This document shows, piece by piece, positions 7,623-16,748 of a stretch of DNA of 37,214 nucleotides (the stretch's first letter is position 1; each line of letters begins with the position of its first letter). The notes beneath the pieces are model-generated. The model ran no database searches and was not told the DNA's origin. It saw only the letters and a program-made list of their open reading frames with translations. The stretch is from Candidatus Latescibacterota bacterium. GTDB lineage: Bacteria; Latescibacterota; UBA2968; UBA8231. The stretch spans positions 1 through 37,214 of the forward strand of contig SICG01000023.1 in assembly GCA_009691525.1 (NCBI GenBank), written 5' to 3'. The position numbers were made by a program, and so were the translations under genes.

Positions 7623-8052
7623 GGGCTTCGACGCCTCCCATCTGGAAAAGGACTCTGCTCTCGGAGTGCAAGCAGGCCCGCACGCCCCGCAGTACAGCCC
7701 GGTGGTCGGCCACCCAGTGCAGGGCCGCGTTGGAGAAGGCGATGTCGAAACGCTGCTCCAGCTCGATGCGGCTGACGTCCATCTGCAAAAAGGAGAGGTT
7801 GGCATAGGTGGCTGGGGGAAATTGGGCGTTGGCCAGTTGGTTCATGTCAGCGGACAGATCGATGCCCAGGGCGCTGCCCCGGTCGAGCCGGGCGGCGATC
7901 AGCGCGGTGATCCTGCCGTCCCTGCAGCCCAGGTCTAGGAGGGACTCGTGGCCCTGCAAGCCCAGCGTGGGAATGAGTTCCTCATCCCATTGCAGTTGGG
8001 CGGAGGAGTGCTGCGCGTAGTCGCGGGCGTTCCACGGCTGGGGGGTGGTCAC
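7612..8052 (-). pseudogene. Truncated trans-aconitate-2-methyltransferase-like SAM methyltransferase
   Basis: The reading frame encodes 146 residues starting at GTG 8052, which forms a GTGA overlap with the hydrolase stop. WNARDYAQHSSAQLQWDEELI, motif I (LLDLGCRDG), FDIAFSNAALHWVADHRAVL and RVLFQMGG match the Tam/class I methyltransferase family closely. Family members run to about 250 residues; here a TGA comes 7 codons after FQMGG, so the C-terminal ~100 residues are missing. The following sequence is the propeller gene, not a frameshifted remainder, which suggests deletion rather than a point mutation. The Rossmann core up to beta-5 is present, but the C-terminal lid that shapes the acceptor site is absent. 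It is probably non-functional, though the frame is intact as far as it goes. Confidence 0.72.
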
Positions 8053-8777
8053 GGCTGGTGGCAAGCGCGGGCGATGACGAAGTCCACCAACTCCTGACAC
8101 TGGAACCAGCCGGGCCACCAGTTGTGGCCCTGGCCCTCCAGCACGCGTAGGGTCATCGGGCCGCCCAGCTTCCGGTAGCGGCGGGCCACCAGGGCCGAAT
8201 TGGCCTCGAAGGGCACCACGGTGTCTTCATCCCCGTGGGTGTGGAAGAGGGGGACCTTGGCCCTGGCCAGCGGGGCAAGGCGTTCGACGGGGTTGTGTTC
8301 GGCGAGGCGGGCGGCCAGCGTTGGTTCGCTCAGGCCGTAGGCCCCGCAGGCGGTCTTGAGGCCGGGGTAGCTGGACAGGTTGCAGACTGGATAGATACCG
8401 GCGATGCCGGCCACCAGGGTTGGATTCTCAGCGGTCCAGTTGTAGTGCATCAGCCCACCCCGGCTGCGTGCCAGCAGGGAAGGTTTATTTGAGTAGCCCC
8501 GCCGGGTCAGGGCGGTGTGAAAGGTCGAAAAGAGGCGGCGGCCCCGGGGGCTGCCGTAGGATTCACCCACGTCGATGCCGGCGATGGCGATGCCCGCCTC
8601 CAGGAACTGGGCGAACATCCAGCTCTCCTCGGGACCAGGCAGCCCATTGAGGGCCGGTGCGTACCAGACCCAGGGTCTGGGGCGGCTGGCCTGGGGTGGG
8701 GCAATGAGGAAGGCGGTGCATCCGGCGATGCCGAAGACCTCACCGGGTAGGGGCAGGTGTTTTTCGGGTGTGGCCAT
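8049..8777 (-). CDS. Alpha/beta hydrolase (dienelactone-hydrolase/esterase-like)
   Basis: This 242-residue protein has the alpha/beta-hydrolase catalytic triad. The nucleophile elbow ARSRGG holds Ser105, an acidic residue lies in HTHGDEDTVVP (Asp183 or Asp185), and His218 lies in LEGQGHNWW. The HGDxDxxVP-GxGH spacing is typical of acyl-peptide-hydrolase/carboxylesterase-like enzymes and of sugar esterases. No signal peptide is seen. The track uses a TTG at 8780; I prefer ATG 8777, which forms TGATG with the MFS stop. The gene is coupled to an MFS transporter upstream and a methyltransferase downstream, so it may process an imported ester-bearing compound. The substrate is unknown. Confidence 0.83.
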   Translation of the reverse strand: MATPEKHLPLPGEVFGIAGCTAFLIAPPQASRPRPWVWYAPALNGLPGPEESWMFAQFLEAGIAIAGIDVGESYGSPRGRRLFSTFHTALTRRGYSNKPSLLARSRGGLMHYNWTAENPTLVAGIAGIYPVCNLSSYPGLKTACGAYGLSEPTLAARLAEHNPVERLAPLARAKVPLFHTHGDEDTVVPFEANSALVARRYRKLGGPMTLRVLEGQGHNWWPGWFQCQELVDFVIARACHQP

Positions 8778-10018
8778 CAAGTTTCCTCGAGATAGTCCAG
8801 ATCCTTGCCGTAGGTCTCTTCGAGTTGAAAGAGGGCGGCGAAGGCGACCAAGATGATGAGCGCGCCGATCAGGGCGGCGCTGGATACAGTGCCGAGTGCG
8901 GGTTTGAGGTTCTTGAAGGCCAGGGTGAGCAGGGCAGTGAGGCCGCGCACGAAGTTGGGGGCGGTCACCGCGGCGGTGGCCCGCAGGTTGGTGCCGAACT
9001 GTTCGGCCGCCACGGTGATGAAGATCGCCCAGTAGCCCGAGGACCAGCCGAGCAGGAAACAGATGGTGTAGAATACCGCCAGCGAACGGCCGCCCAGTGC
9101 GAAGTAGGCCCCGCAGCTGGCGGCGGTGAGCAACATGAAAGCGGCGATGATCCGCTTGCGGGTCTTGAGTTTTTGGCTCAAGTAGCCGTTGGTCAGGTCG
9201 CCGCAGGTCAGGGCCAGATAGTAGAGCAGGATCGCCGTGCCCGCCTTGGGGGCCTCCGCCAGGCCCAGGGCGCTGCCCAGTTCAGGGGCAAAGGTGATGA
9301 GGATGCCGATGGCGTACCAGATGGGCATGGCCACCAGGATCAGGCAAGTGTATCTGCGCAACCTGCCCCTATCGGTGAAGAGGGCGAAGAAATTGCCGCG
9401 CGACACCGCCGCGTTCCGGCTGCGGTCGAAGAGCAGGGACTCGCTTACCCCCAGGCGCAGCAAGAGCAGCAGGAAACCCAGTCCACCGCCGATGAAGTAG
9501 GCGGTGCGCCAGGGGAAGAGGTCGCCGACCAGCGAAGCGGTCACCACGCCCAACACCCCGACCGCCGCCACAATCATGGTCCCGTACCCGCGATGCTGGG
9601 GCGTCATCAGTTCGGCCACCAGGGTGACCCCGGCCCCCAGTTCCCCGGCCAGGCCCAGGCCGGCGATGAAACGGCAGGCCGCGTAGGTCCCGACGCTGTC
9701 GACGAAGCCATTGGCGAAGGTGGCCGCCGAGTAGAGGACGATGGAGCCGAAGAGCACCGAGCGCCGGCCATAGCGGTCGCCCAGCACCCCCCAGCCCACC
9801 CCGCCCAGCAACATGCCCAACAACTGGGCGTTGAGCAGATCGATGCCGGTGGCCAGCAATTGGTCGCCGGCCACGCCTATCCCCGCCAGGCTCTGGTTGC
9901 GGACGATGCTGTAGAGCAGCAGGTCGTAGGCGTCGACGAAGAAGCCCAGGGCCGCAGCGAGCACGGCGAGGGCAACAACAGCAGAGGGCCGTTGGGTCTG
10001 CATGGGGGCGGCGCTCAT
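8777..10018 (-). CDS. MFS transporter (sugar/organic-acid type)
   Basis: The protein has 413 residues and about 12 hydrophobic spans. It carries MFS signatures: DAYDLLLYSIVRNQ in TM1 (like the AAHS/phosphate symporter FDxYDL motif), GGVGWGVLGDRYGRRSVLFGS as the loop 2-3 GxxxDrxGRR motif, and FIAGLGLAGELGAGVTLVAELM as the TM4-TM5 GxGxGgE motif. A proton-coupled organic-anion or sugar symporter is most likely. The track extends to 10096, but ATG 10018 gives a 4-nt ATGA overlap with the upstream Nramp-like gene and a sensible N-terminus (MSAAPMQTQRPSAVV). It is followed by the hydrolase with a TGATG overlap, so transport and hydrolysis appear to form one unit. Confidence 0.88.
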   Translation of the reverse strand: MSAAPMQTQRPSAVVALAVLAAALGFFVDAYDLLLYSIVRNQSLAGIGVAGDQLLATGIDLLNAQLLGMLLGGVGWGVLGDRYGRRSVLFGSIVLYSAATFANGFVDSVGTYAACRFIAGLGLAGELGAGVTLVAELMTPQHRGYGTMIVAAVGVLGVVTASLVGDLFPWRTAYFIGGGLGFLLLLLRLGVSESLLFDRSRNAAVSRGNFFALFTDRGRLRRYTCLILVAMPIWYAIGILITFAPELGSALGLAEAPKAGTAILLYYLALTCGDLTNGYLSQKLKTRKRIIAAFMLLTAASCGAYFALGGRSLAVFYTICFLLGWSSGYWAIFITVAAEQFGTNLRATAAVTAPNFVRGLTALLTLAFKNLKPALGTVSSAALIGALIILVAFAALFQLEETYGKDLDYLEET

Positions 10019-11478
10019 CCGCCCGCCAGCCGTTTGGGCAACTCGGTGAGGACCCAGTAACCGACCGCTCCCAGCCCGGTGACAAAGCTGAACCACAACA
10101 GGCCCCGGTTGAGCCGGCTCACCTGGAATTCGGGCGGCAGCCGCCGCTTGTTGATCAGCATGATCTGCAGCGAACCGATGGAGCGGTAGGCGACGGCTGC
10201 GGTGGCCACCAGCATCCAGACGACCAACGGCTCCTTCAGCAGTACCAGGTAAAAGCCGGCAGCCACCGCCAGGGTGACGACGATGAAGTAGTAAAAGCGG
10301 TAGGGCCGCTTCTTTCCCCAGTCAGTGGTGACGGCAATGGCGTCGGTGGTGGTGCGGCCGATGAAGGTGTCGTAGAAGGGGAACTGGGCGTCGTAGAGGG
10401 TGACCATCACCACCAGCAGCATGAGCCAGCCGGCTGTGGGACCGAGCACCCCTTGGGCGATGGTGGCCATCTGCAGCGGGATCTCCACCCCTTTGGGGAT
10501 GTTGCCGCTGCGCAGGAACTCGTCATGCAGGTACGCGTACCCGGCCACCGAATACAGGTAGGTCATCAGCAGTCCGCCGATGAGCGCCCACCAGAGAATG
10601 AGGCTCCAGCCGCCCACTTTCACCCACTGCTTCATCTTGGCGATTTCCCCCGGGTCGCGGCTGTCCCAGCGCAACTCCTGGGCGGTGATCTGCTCGGGGG
10701 GGGCCAGCGCGCCGGTCACCTGGCCGGCGTACCGGCCCATGCCCCAGCCGGCGGCGACCACCCAGAAGCTCACCCACATGAGACTTCCCCCCGGCTGGTT
10801 GTAGAGGGCAGTGATGTCGAGGACGGTGAGGCCGCTGCTCCCCTCGGTGAAGAAGTTCACCCCGAGGTAGGCGGTTAGCACGGCCAGATAGTCGGAGGGT
10901 TTGGCGACCAGCAGGGTGATGGCCAGCACCAGCAGGATGTTGGCCGCCATGATGATCTCGAAGAACTTCGAGAGGAAGGCATAGGTCCGGTTGGAAAAAT
11001 AGAAAACCACCAGCACCATGACCAGAGCGATGACCGACCAGAGGTACTGGGGCGGCAGGGTCGAGCCGGGAAAGAGGGTCTGGGTGGTGAGGCCGCTGAA
11101 CTTGGCGGCGGCGATCACTGCCCCGGCCATCCAGGCCGGCCAGCCGAAGGTCAGGATGGCGGCCACGGCCCAGAACCAGGGCCAGAAACCGCGCGGGGCC
11201 AGCTCGTAGGTGGCGGCGAAGAAGGAGCGCCCGGTGCAACAGCTGTACTTGATACACTCGTAGACCAGCGCGGTTTCCAGGATCAGCGAGACGAGGATCA
11301 GCCAGTGGAAGCCAAAGGCACCCCGGCCGGCGATGTTGGGCAGGAAGTAGGCCTCGCCCCCGCCGATGGAGATGCCGAAGTTGATGGCCTGCGGCCCGAC
11401 CGCGGCGATCATCCCGGCGAGGGTGAGGGGCAGCGGGTTGGGGACCTTGTGGATGGGACGGGTGTCGGTGTCGGCCAT
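10015..11478 (-). CDS. Nramp-like permease
   Basis: The protein has 487 residues and ~11-12 transmembrane spans. It resembles the divergent 'Nramp family' permeases found in Planctomycetes, Latescibacteria and relatives: MIAAVGPQAINFGISIGGGEAYFLPN in TM1, FGWPAWMAGAVI, and YDAQFPFYDTFIGR late in the protein. The DPGN metal-binding motif of TM1 is not present (IGGGE occupies the site), and no MPH-type TM6 motif is seen. Manganese or iron transport therefore should not be assumed. Start: ATG 11478 has GGGGGGAA a few bases upstream; the track's 11523 start is not supported. It is the first gene of the accessory run and has its own promoter. Confidence 0.75.
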   Translation of the reverse strand: MADTDTRPIHKVPNPLPLTLAGMIAAVGPQAINFGISIGGGEAYFLPNIAGRGAFGFHWLILVSLILETALVYECIKYSCCTGRSFFAATYELAPRGFWPWFWAVAAILTFGWPAWMAGAVIAAAKFSGLTTQTLFPGSTLPPQYLWSVIALVMVLVVFYFSNRTYAFLSKFFEIIMAANILLVLAITLLVAKPSDYLAVLTAYLGVNFFTEGSSGLTVLDITALYNQPGGSLMWVSFWVVAAGWGMGRYAGQVTGALAPPEQITAQELRWDSRDPGEIAKMKQWVKVGGWSLILWWALIGGLLMTYLYSVAGYAYLHDEFLRSGNIPKGVEIPLQMATIAQGVLGPTAGWLMLLVVMVTLYDAQFPFYDTFIGRTTTDAIAVTTDWGKKRPYRFYYFIVVTLAVAAGFYLVLLKEPLVVWMLVATAAVAYRSIGSLQIMLINKRRLPPEFQVSRLNRGLLWFSFVTGLGAVGYWVLTELPKRLAGG

Positions 11479-11513
11479 GCTTCCCCCCGGGGCTATGGGT
11501 CCATAAGAGGCCC

Positions 11514-11542
11514 AATTTACCACCGGGAGGGCGCGCCATCAA
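11514..11542 (-). promoter_or_regulatory. Sigma-70-like promoter for the Nramp-like gene
   Basis: On the minus strand, TTGATG (11542-11537) is separated by exactly 17 nt from TAAATT (11519-11514). The expected start near 11507 leaves a ~28-nt leader containing the GGGGGG ribosome binding site before ATG 11478. The same -10 hexamer occurs at the HD-gene promoter. This is by eye only. Confidence 0.5.
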
Positions 11543-11555
11543 GCGATAGCGGGCC

Positions 11556-12754
<1,199 letters not shown>

Positions 12755-12758
<4 letters not shown>

Positions 12759-13132
12759 CTGGTATATTGTTCCGGTTGATTGAGGGTTTGCCCCAGGCGT
12801 CGGGCCAGGCCGAGGAGTTCGGCTTCGCTGCCCTGGCCGGCGGCCAGGTCCAATTCGAGCTGGCGATACCTGGCCAGCAACTCGGCAGTCTGCGTTTCGT
12901 CTGCCACCATTTCCCCGGCGAGTAATTCCTTGGCTAGGTGGATGGCCTGCAGTTGTCCGGCTGCCGGTTGCAGGGCCACCAGCAGCCGGCACTCGGCGGC
13001 GGTGTAGACCGGTGCGTCGAGGGGCGGGCCGGCGTAGCCTTCGGGGACCAGCCACAGATCGGCGTCCAGGAGGCGGCTGTGGATCTTGAGCGGACCTTCG
13101 ACCTGGCCTAGGGACAAAGGGGCCGAGGCCAT
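12755..13132 (-). CDS. Small conserved-looking protein of unknown function
   Basis: The 125-residue protein has no cysteine-rich, membrane or enzymatic motif. It has a beta-rich start (GPLKIHSRLLDADLWLVPEG), a central PVYTAAECRLLVAL and HLAKELLAGEMV, then a C-terminal coiled-coil-prone helix with many Glu, Gln and Leu. The pattern resembles small uncharacterised proteins in other Gram-negative genomes in which a 'WLVP...VYT..E...L' core is followed by a helix; this is from memory and not checked. The start at ATG 13132 is fixed by TGATG with the upstream FGE-like gene, and the end by ATGA with rlmI. The track's 5' extension is a shadow. The strict coupling on both sides is the best evidence that it is real. 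Confidence 0.75.
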
Positions 13133-14166
13133 CAGGGCGTACCGGGCAGGCTGCGGGCCCAGCGGAAGCCGATATCGCCAGTGCCTTTGTCCGGGTTGGA
13201 GTAGGCGCGGGCGCTGGTGCGCAATTCGTCGGCCGGCGAAGACCAGGAACCGCCCCGTACTACCCGGTAGTCGCCCTCTGCCGGACCCTGGGGATCGGTG
13301 GGTGGATTGGCCGCATAATACGCGGGGTCCCACCAGTCCTGCACCCATTCGGCGGCGTTGCCGGCCAGGTGGCGCAGGCCCTCGGGCGTGGCCTCGCCCC
13401 AGGGATAGGTGCGGCCTTCGGGGCCGCGGGCGGCGTACTCCCACTCGGCCTCGGTGGGCAGTCGTTTGCCATGCCACTGACAGTAGGCGGCCGCGTCGGT
13501 CCAGCTCACCATGGTTGCGGGTTGTTCGGGGTATTCGGCAGGGGGCAGGGTGCCCTGGTTGGTCTCGACAAAGGCCTGGTACGCGGCCTGGTTCACTTCG
13601 TCGCGGTCGATTTCAAAGTCGCTCAGGGAAATCAGGTGCAAAGGGACGGCATCAGACTCGGCGCTGCCCATCTGGAACTGGCCGGCCGGTAGGCTCACCA
13701 TCGGGGCCGGCGAGAGCGCCGCCGCGGCGCCAATCAGGCGGCGGGCCAGGCGACGGACGGCGGCCTGGATCTGCTCCTGGCGGGGGCCCAGGTTCTCTTC
13801 CTCCGCCTTGACCACCTGGGCGGTGGCCACGTCGACCACCTTGACCACCAATTTGTAGGTGGTGCCGAGGCGCAGCACCTCAGCAAAAAATAATTTTTCC
13901 ACGTTGAGGTGGCGGCCCAATTCGCTGGCCTTTTCGGGGACGGTGATCCCCGATTGCTGAAAGTTGATCTCCTCGATCACCTCCTGCACGTGGCTGCGCT
14001 CAACTATGGTGAAGCGGCCGCTGCGGCTCAGCTCCGCTTCGAGCACGGACTGGGCGTAGGCCGGCACTCCCGGGGCGCCCTTTACCGGAACCAGGGCGAT
14101 CTGCGGGCGTTCTATTGCCCAAGCGGGGAGGTGGGCCAGCAACAGGAGCAGGATGAGCAAGGGCAT
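13132..14166 (-). CDS. Exported CsgG-like / FGE-sulfatase-domain fusion protein
   Basis: The 344-residue protein starts with a signal peptide (hydrophobic LLILLLLLAHLPAWA, predicted cut near 17). Residues ~20-150 have the CsgG/LpoB/TolB-N-like pattern: PQIALVPV, SGRFTIVERSHVQEVIEEINFQQSG, LNVEKLFFAEVLRLGTTYKLVVKVVDVATAQVV. Residues ~155-340 are an FGE-sulfatase (SUMF1) domain: PAGQFQMGS, WTDAAAYCQWHGKRLPTEAEWEYAARG, HLAGNAAEWVQDWW, VVRGGSW and GFRWA. True formylglycine-generating enzymes use C-terminal cysteines; here the usual GFRCA is GFRWA and only one Cys is visible in the domain, so catalysis is doubtful. A binding or structural periplasmic role is more likely. It follows the HD gene by 43 nt and is coupled to the 125-residue protein. 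Confidence 0.85.
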   Translation of the reverse strand: MPLLILLLLLAHLPAWAIERPQIALVPVKGAPGVPAYAQSVLEAELSRSGRFTIVERSHVQEVIEEINFQQSGITVPEKASELGRHLNVEKLFFAEVLRLGTTYKLVVKVVDVATAQVVKAEEENLGPRQEQIQAAVRRLARRLIGAAAALSPAPMVSLPAGQFQMGSAESDAVPLHLISLSDFEIDRDEVNQAAYQAFVETNQGTLPPAEYPEQPATMVSWTDAAAYCQWHGKRLPTEAEWEYAARGPEGRTYPWGEATPEGLRHLAGNAAEWVQDWWDPAYYAANPPTDPQGPAEGDYRVVRGGSWSSPADELRTSARAYSNPDKGTGDIGFRWARSLPGTP

Positions 14167-14209
14167 GGGATTTTACCAGCAAGAGGTGAGACGCTAAAGG
14201 GCAGACGCC

Positions 14210-15553
14210 TCAGTTGAGGTGGCGTTTCACCTGTTGTTCCAACAGGGCACGCAATTCGGGATCGTCGCTGCAAAAGATGCGGAAGATCTTGGCCTGGTCT
14301 TCGAAGTTGCTCAAGAGCGATTCGCGCAGCCGCGAGACCTCGGGTTCGTCGAAGCTGAGCGGGTCCGGTTTTTCGCTGGGCACGTGTTGCCCGTAAAAAA
14401 CCTTGAGATCCACCTCGGGGCTCTTGTCGAAGCGAGGGATGTCGATGAGGATCTCGTGGCCCTGCAGGGGGCGTCCGAGCAGCTGGCCGAAGAGCTGGCA
14501 CAGCTCGATCTCCTTGGCCCGCCGCTTTTCGGGGTTTTGGTACAAGTCGGAGAGGAAACTCATCAATCCCTCCTTGCGCTCGCCCGGATAAATGAAGCTG
14601 CCCACCTTGTGCAGGCGGCGGCTGATGGTGCCGGCCAGCAGTTGGGCCGAGCCTTCGAGGCCCAACCGCTCCTGCTCCTGGCGCAGGGTCATGACCAACT
14701 CCCCTTCGGTTACGCGGTGGAAATCGGAGATCTGCAACTGGCAGTCGGGATGTACCAGCAAATCCTGCACGGCCCGCTTGCACATGGCGGTGGCCGAGCG
14801 CACGGCGTGGTGCCAGTACACGTTGCGGTACATCAGATAGTTGGTGAACACCAGGGCTTCCACCGCCGAAACCCCCTTGCTGGTGATGGCCAGGCGTTTG
14901 TTGTGGGGGTCGAACTTGATGGAGGCGATGAGCCGGTCGCGATTAACACTCTCGCCAAAAGGCACCCCGCAGAAGAGCGAGTCGCGCAGCAGGTAGTCGA
15001 CCTTGTCGGGGTCGAGGGTGCCGCTGAGGATATTGGCCAGCAGCAGGTCGCGGGGGGGGATTTCGCGGTCCCGGGCATGGTAGTCGATGACATTGGCTAC
15101 CCGCACCGGGTCCACCTGTAATTGGTCCCTGAGCACGGGGTAGAGGCTGCCCTTGGGGTCTTCGATCAGCAGGCGGGCCCGCCGTTCGTGGCCCACGAAA
15201 AAGGAGCGCAACTCCTCCAGCGTATGGGAGAAGGGATAATGGCCCACATCGTGCAGCAGGGTGGCGGCCAGGAAGACGCGGATGTCCTCGTCCTCCAGCT
15301 GGAGGGGGGGATCGGAGCGCAGCAGGCGCACCAGGAACTGTTTGGCCAGGTGGAAGACACCCAGTGAATGCTCGAAGCGAGAGTGCCGCGCCCCCGGATA
15401 AACCAGGTGCACGTAGCCCAACTGGGTGATGTTGCGCAGGCGTTGGAAGTCTTCGGTGTCCACCAGGGCCAGCAGCGGGGCGGGGAAGTGGATATAACCC
15501 CAGACCGGGTCGCGGATGGCCTTGCCTTCTTCCAGCAGGAGGGGATGATCCAT
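14210..15553 (-). CDS. HD-domain phosphohydrolase (dNTPase/YpgQ-like)
   Basis: This 447-residue protein belongs to the HD superfamily of metal-dependent phosphohydrolases related to dGTP triphosphohydrolase. IRDPVWGYIHF, DFQRLRNITQLGYVHLVYPGARHSRFEHSLGV and TLLHDVGHYPFSH give the first His (61) and the His101-Asp102 pair. DKVDYLLRDSLFCGV and VEALVFTNYLMYRNVYWHHAVR are also conserved in this group. The likely activity is hydrolysis of nucleotides or signalling nucleotides; the precise substrate is not readable. The start ATG 15553 lies only 8 nt after the -10 box of a good promoter, so translation is probably leaderless. No alternative start precedes the conserved IRDPVWGY. It diverges from ndk. 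Confidence 0.88.
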   Translation of the reverse strand: MDHPLLLEEGKAIRDPVWGYIHFPAPLLALVDTEDFQRLRNITQLGYVHLVYPGARHSRFEHSLGVFHLAKQFLVRLLRSDPPLQLEDEDIRVFLAATLLHDVGHYPFSHTLEELRSFFVGHERRARLLIEDPKGSLYPVLRDQLQVDPVRVANVIDYHARDREIPPRDLLLANILSGTLDPDKVDYLLRDSLFCGVPFGESVNRDRLIASIKFDPHNKRLAITSKGVSAVEALVFTNYLMYRNVYWHHAVRSATAMCKRAVQDLLVHPDCQLQISDFHRVTEGELVMTLRQEQERLGLEGSAQLLAGTISRRLHKVGSFIYPGERKEGLMSFLSDLYQNPEKRRAKEIELCQLFGQLLGRPLQGHEILIDIPRFDKSPEVDLKVFYGQHVPSEKPDPLSFDEPEVSRLRESLLSNFEDQAKIFRIFCSDDPELRALLEQQVKRHLN

Positions 15554-15561
15554 AATGGGGC

Positions 15562-15590
15562 AATTTACGCGGGGGCCGGCACCCTGTCAA
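15562..15590 (-). promoter_or_regulatory. Sigma-70-like promoter of the HD gene, near-leaderless
   Basis: On the minus strand, a perfect TTGACA (15590-15585), a 17-nt spacer and TAAATT (15567-15562) precede the HD-gene ATG at 15553 by 8 nt. Initiation 6-8 nt after the -10 would leave a leader of about 0-3 nt and no room for a ribosome binding site. Confidence 0.62.
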
Positions 15591-15671
15591 GGCGGGTGGG
15601 GTCCGGAGGGAATTGAGTTCAACTCTTTCTGGGATCGGCAGTTAGCAGTAAGACCGCGCCGGGGGAGATGG

Positions 15672-15700
15672 TTGACAGGTGCGGGGATAAGACCTATCTT
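15672..15700 (+). promoter_or_regulatory. Sigma-70-like promoter of the ndk-fab operon
   Basis: A perfect TTGACA at 15672-15677, a 17-nt spacer and TATCTT at 15695-15700 lie about 70 bp upstream of the ndk ATG. It faces away from the HD promoter; the ~80 bp between them contains a short near-palindrome, GAGTTCAACTC (15615-15625). This is the only good promoter seen before the long plus-strand run. Confidence 0.62.
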
Positions 15701-15772
15701 AAAAAACTTACTCTAGAAATTAAAGAGAACCTTAAGCCGCAAGCACCGCGCGGCGTGCAGAAAAGAGGAAAC

Positions 15773-16180
15773 ATGGATCGCACCTTGATGATCATCAAGC
15801 CCGATGCCGTCGCCAAACACGTCATCGGCGAGATTCTGCGGCTGGTGGAGGCCGAAGGCTTCGTCGTCCGCCAGCTGCGCATGACCCATCTGACCCGGGA
15901 GCAGGCCGAGGCGTTTTACGCGGTGCACCGGGAGCGGTCTTTCTTTGGCGAACTTGTCGGGTTCATGACTTCGGGAGCGGTGGTGCCCATGGCCCTTGAG
16001 CGGGTCGACGCCGTGCCCCATCTGCGGCAGTTCATCGGCGCCACCGACAGTACCAAAGCGGCGCCCGGCACCATCCGCCGCGAGTTTGGCACCGATGTGC
16101 AGTGCAATGCGGTGCACGCCTCCGATTCGGCTGAGAACGCCGCCAACGAAATCGAGTTTTTCTTCGGGAAAAATACCTGA
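15773..16180 (+). CDS. ndk: Nucleoside-diphosphate kinase
   Basis: This 135-residue protein has the full NDK pattern. It opens MDRTLMIIKPDAVAK, continues with ERSFFGELVGFMTSGAVVPM and STKAAPGTIRREFG, and has the active-site motif NAVHASDS in which His115 is phosphorylated. It transfers the gamma-phosphate between nucleoside tri- and diphosphates in the cytoplasm. The motif has Ala where most NDKs have Gly (NxxHGSDS), a tolerated change. The ATG at 15773 has GAGG about 7 nt upstream; the track's start at 15668 lies inside the promoter and is rejected. The stop shares bases with the start of the next gene (TGATG). Confidence 0.97.
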   Translation: MDRTLMIIKPDAVAKHVIGEILRLVEAEGFVVRQLRMTHLTREQAEAFYAVHRERSFFGELVGFMTSGAVVPMALERVDAVPHLRQFIGATDSTKAAPGTIRREFGTDVQCNAVHASDSAENAANEIEFFFGKNT

Positions 16181-16737
16181 TGGGAAGGCGCCGGCCAGAG
16201 GGGGGCGAGGTGCCGCCCACGACCCTGATCCTCGACGAGATCGAGGAGGGGATCAGCCGGCGCCAGGTCGAGGTAGATACCGCAGGCCTCGATTTGGGCG
16301 AGGGTGATTTTCGTCTGGTCGGCCCCTTGCAGGTGGTATTCCGTTTCAACCGTTCGGCCCAGACCTTTCAGGTCAGCGGCCAACTTTGCTGTCAGTTGAT
16401 CGCCGAATGCTGCCGTTGCCTGGAGCCGGTCGAACAAGAGTTGGAGGCCGACCTGCAACTCTTGCTCCAGCGCCAGCAACTCAGTGGCGACGAGCGCGAG
16501 GCCGTCGCCGAGGACGAGGATGTCGAAATCCTCGACCCGGGCGCCAAACAGGTGGATCTGAAGGAGCGACTGCGCGAGGCGGTGCTGCTCGACCTGCCCA
16601 TGCGGGTGTACTGCCGCGAGGATTGCAAAGGGCTGTGCCCCCAGTGTGGCCACAACCTCAACAGCGGCCCTTGTACCTGTGCCACCGGCCAGGCAGATTT
16701 GCGCTGGGCGGCGTTGCGCGATTTGAAATTGTCCTGA
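16180..16737 (+). CDS. yceD: YceD/DUF177 family protein
   Basis: The 185-residue protein belongs to the DUF177 family that lies next to rpmF in most bacteria and is implicated in 23S rRNA accumulation. It shows the central CCRCLEPVEQELEADL block and the C-terminal LREAVLLDLPMRVYC. Its zinc-ribbon-like C-terminus has two cysteine pairs (CREDCKGLCPQCG and CTC). The ATG at 16180 overlaps the ndk stop (TGATG). The order yceD-rpmF-fab is the classical arrangement and supports the call. Confidence 0.9.
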   Translation: MGRRRPEGGEVPPTTLILDEIEEGISRRQVEVDTAGLDLGEGDFRLVGPLQVVFRFNRSAQTFQVSGQLCCQLIAECCRCLEPVEQELEADLQLLLQRQQLSGDEREAVAEDEDVEILDPGAKQVDLKERLREAVLLDLPMRVYCREDCKGLCPQCGHNLNSGPCTCATGQADLRWAALRDLKLS

Positions 16738-16748
16738 ATTAAAACCCC

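Noticed and set aside
8768-10060. Plus-strand ORF of 430 residues
   Set aside because: Antisense to the MFS gene; Gly/Glu/Gln-rich shadow typical of high-GC coding DNA.
15615-15625. Near-palindrome GAGTTCAACTC between divergent promoters
   Set aside because: Too short to call an operator by eye; mentioned with the promoter only.
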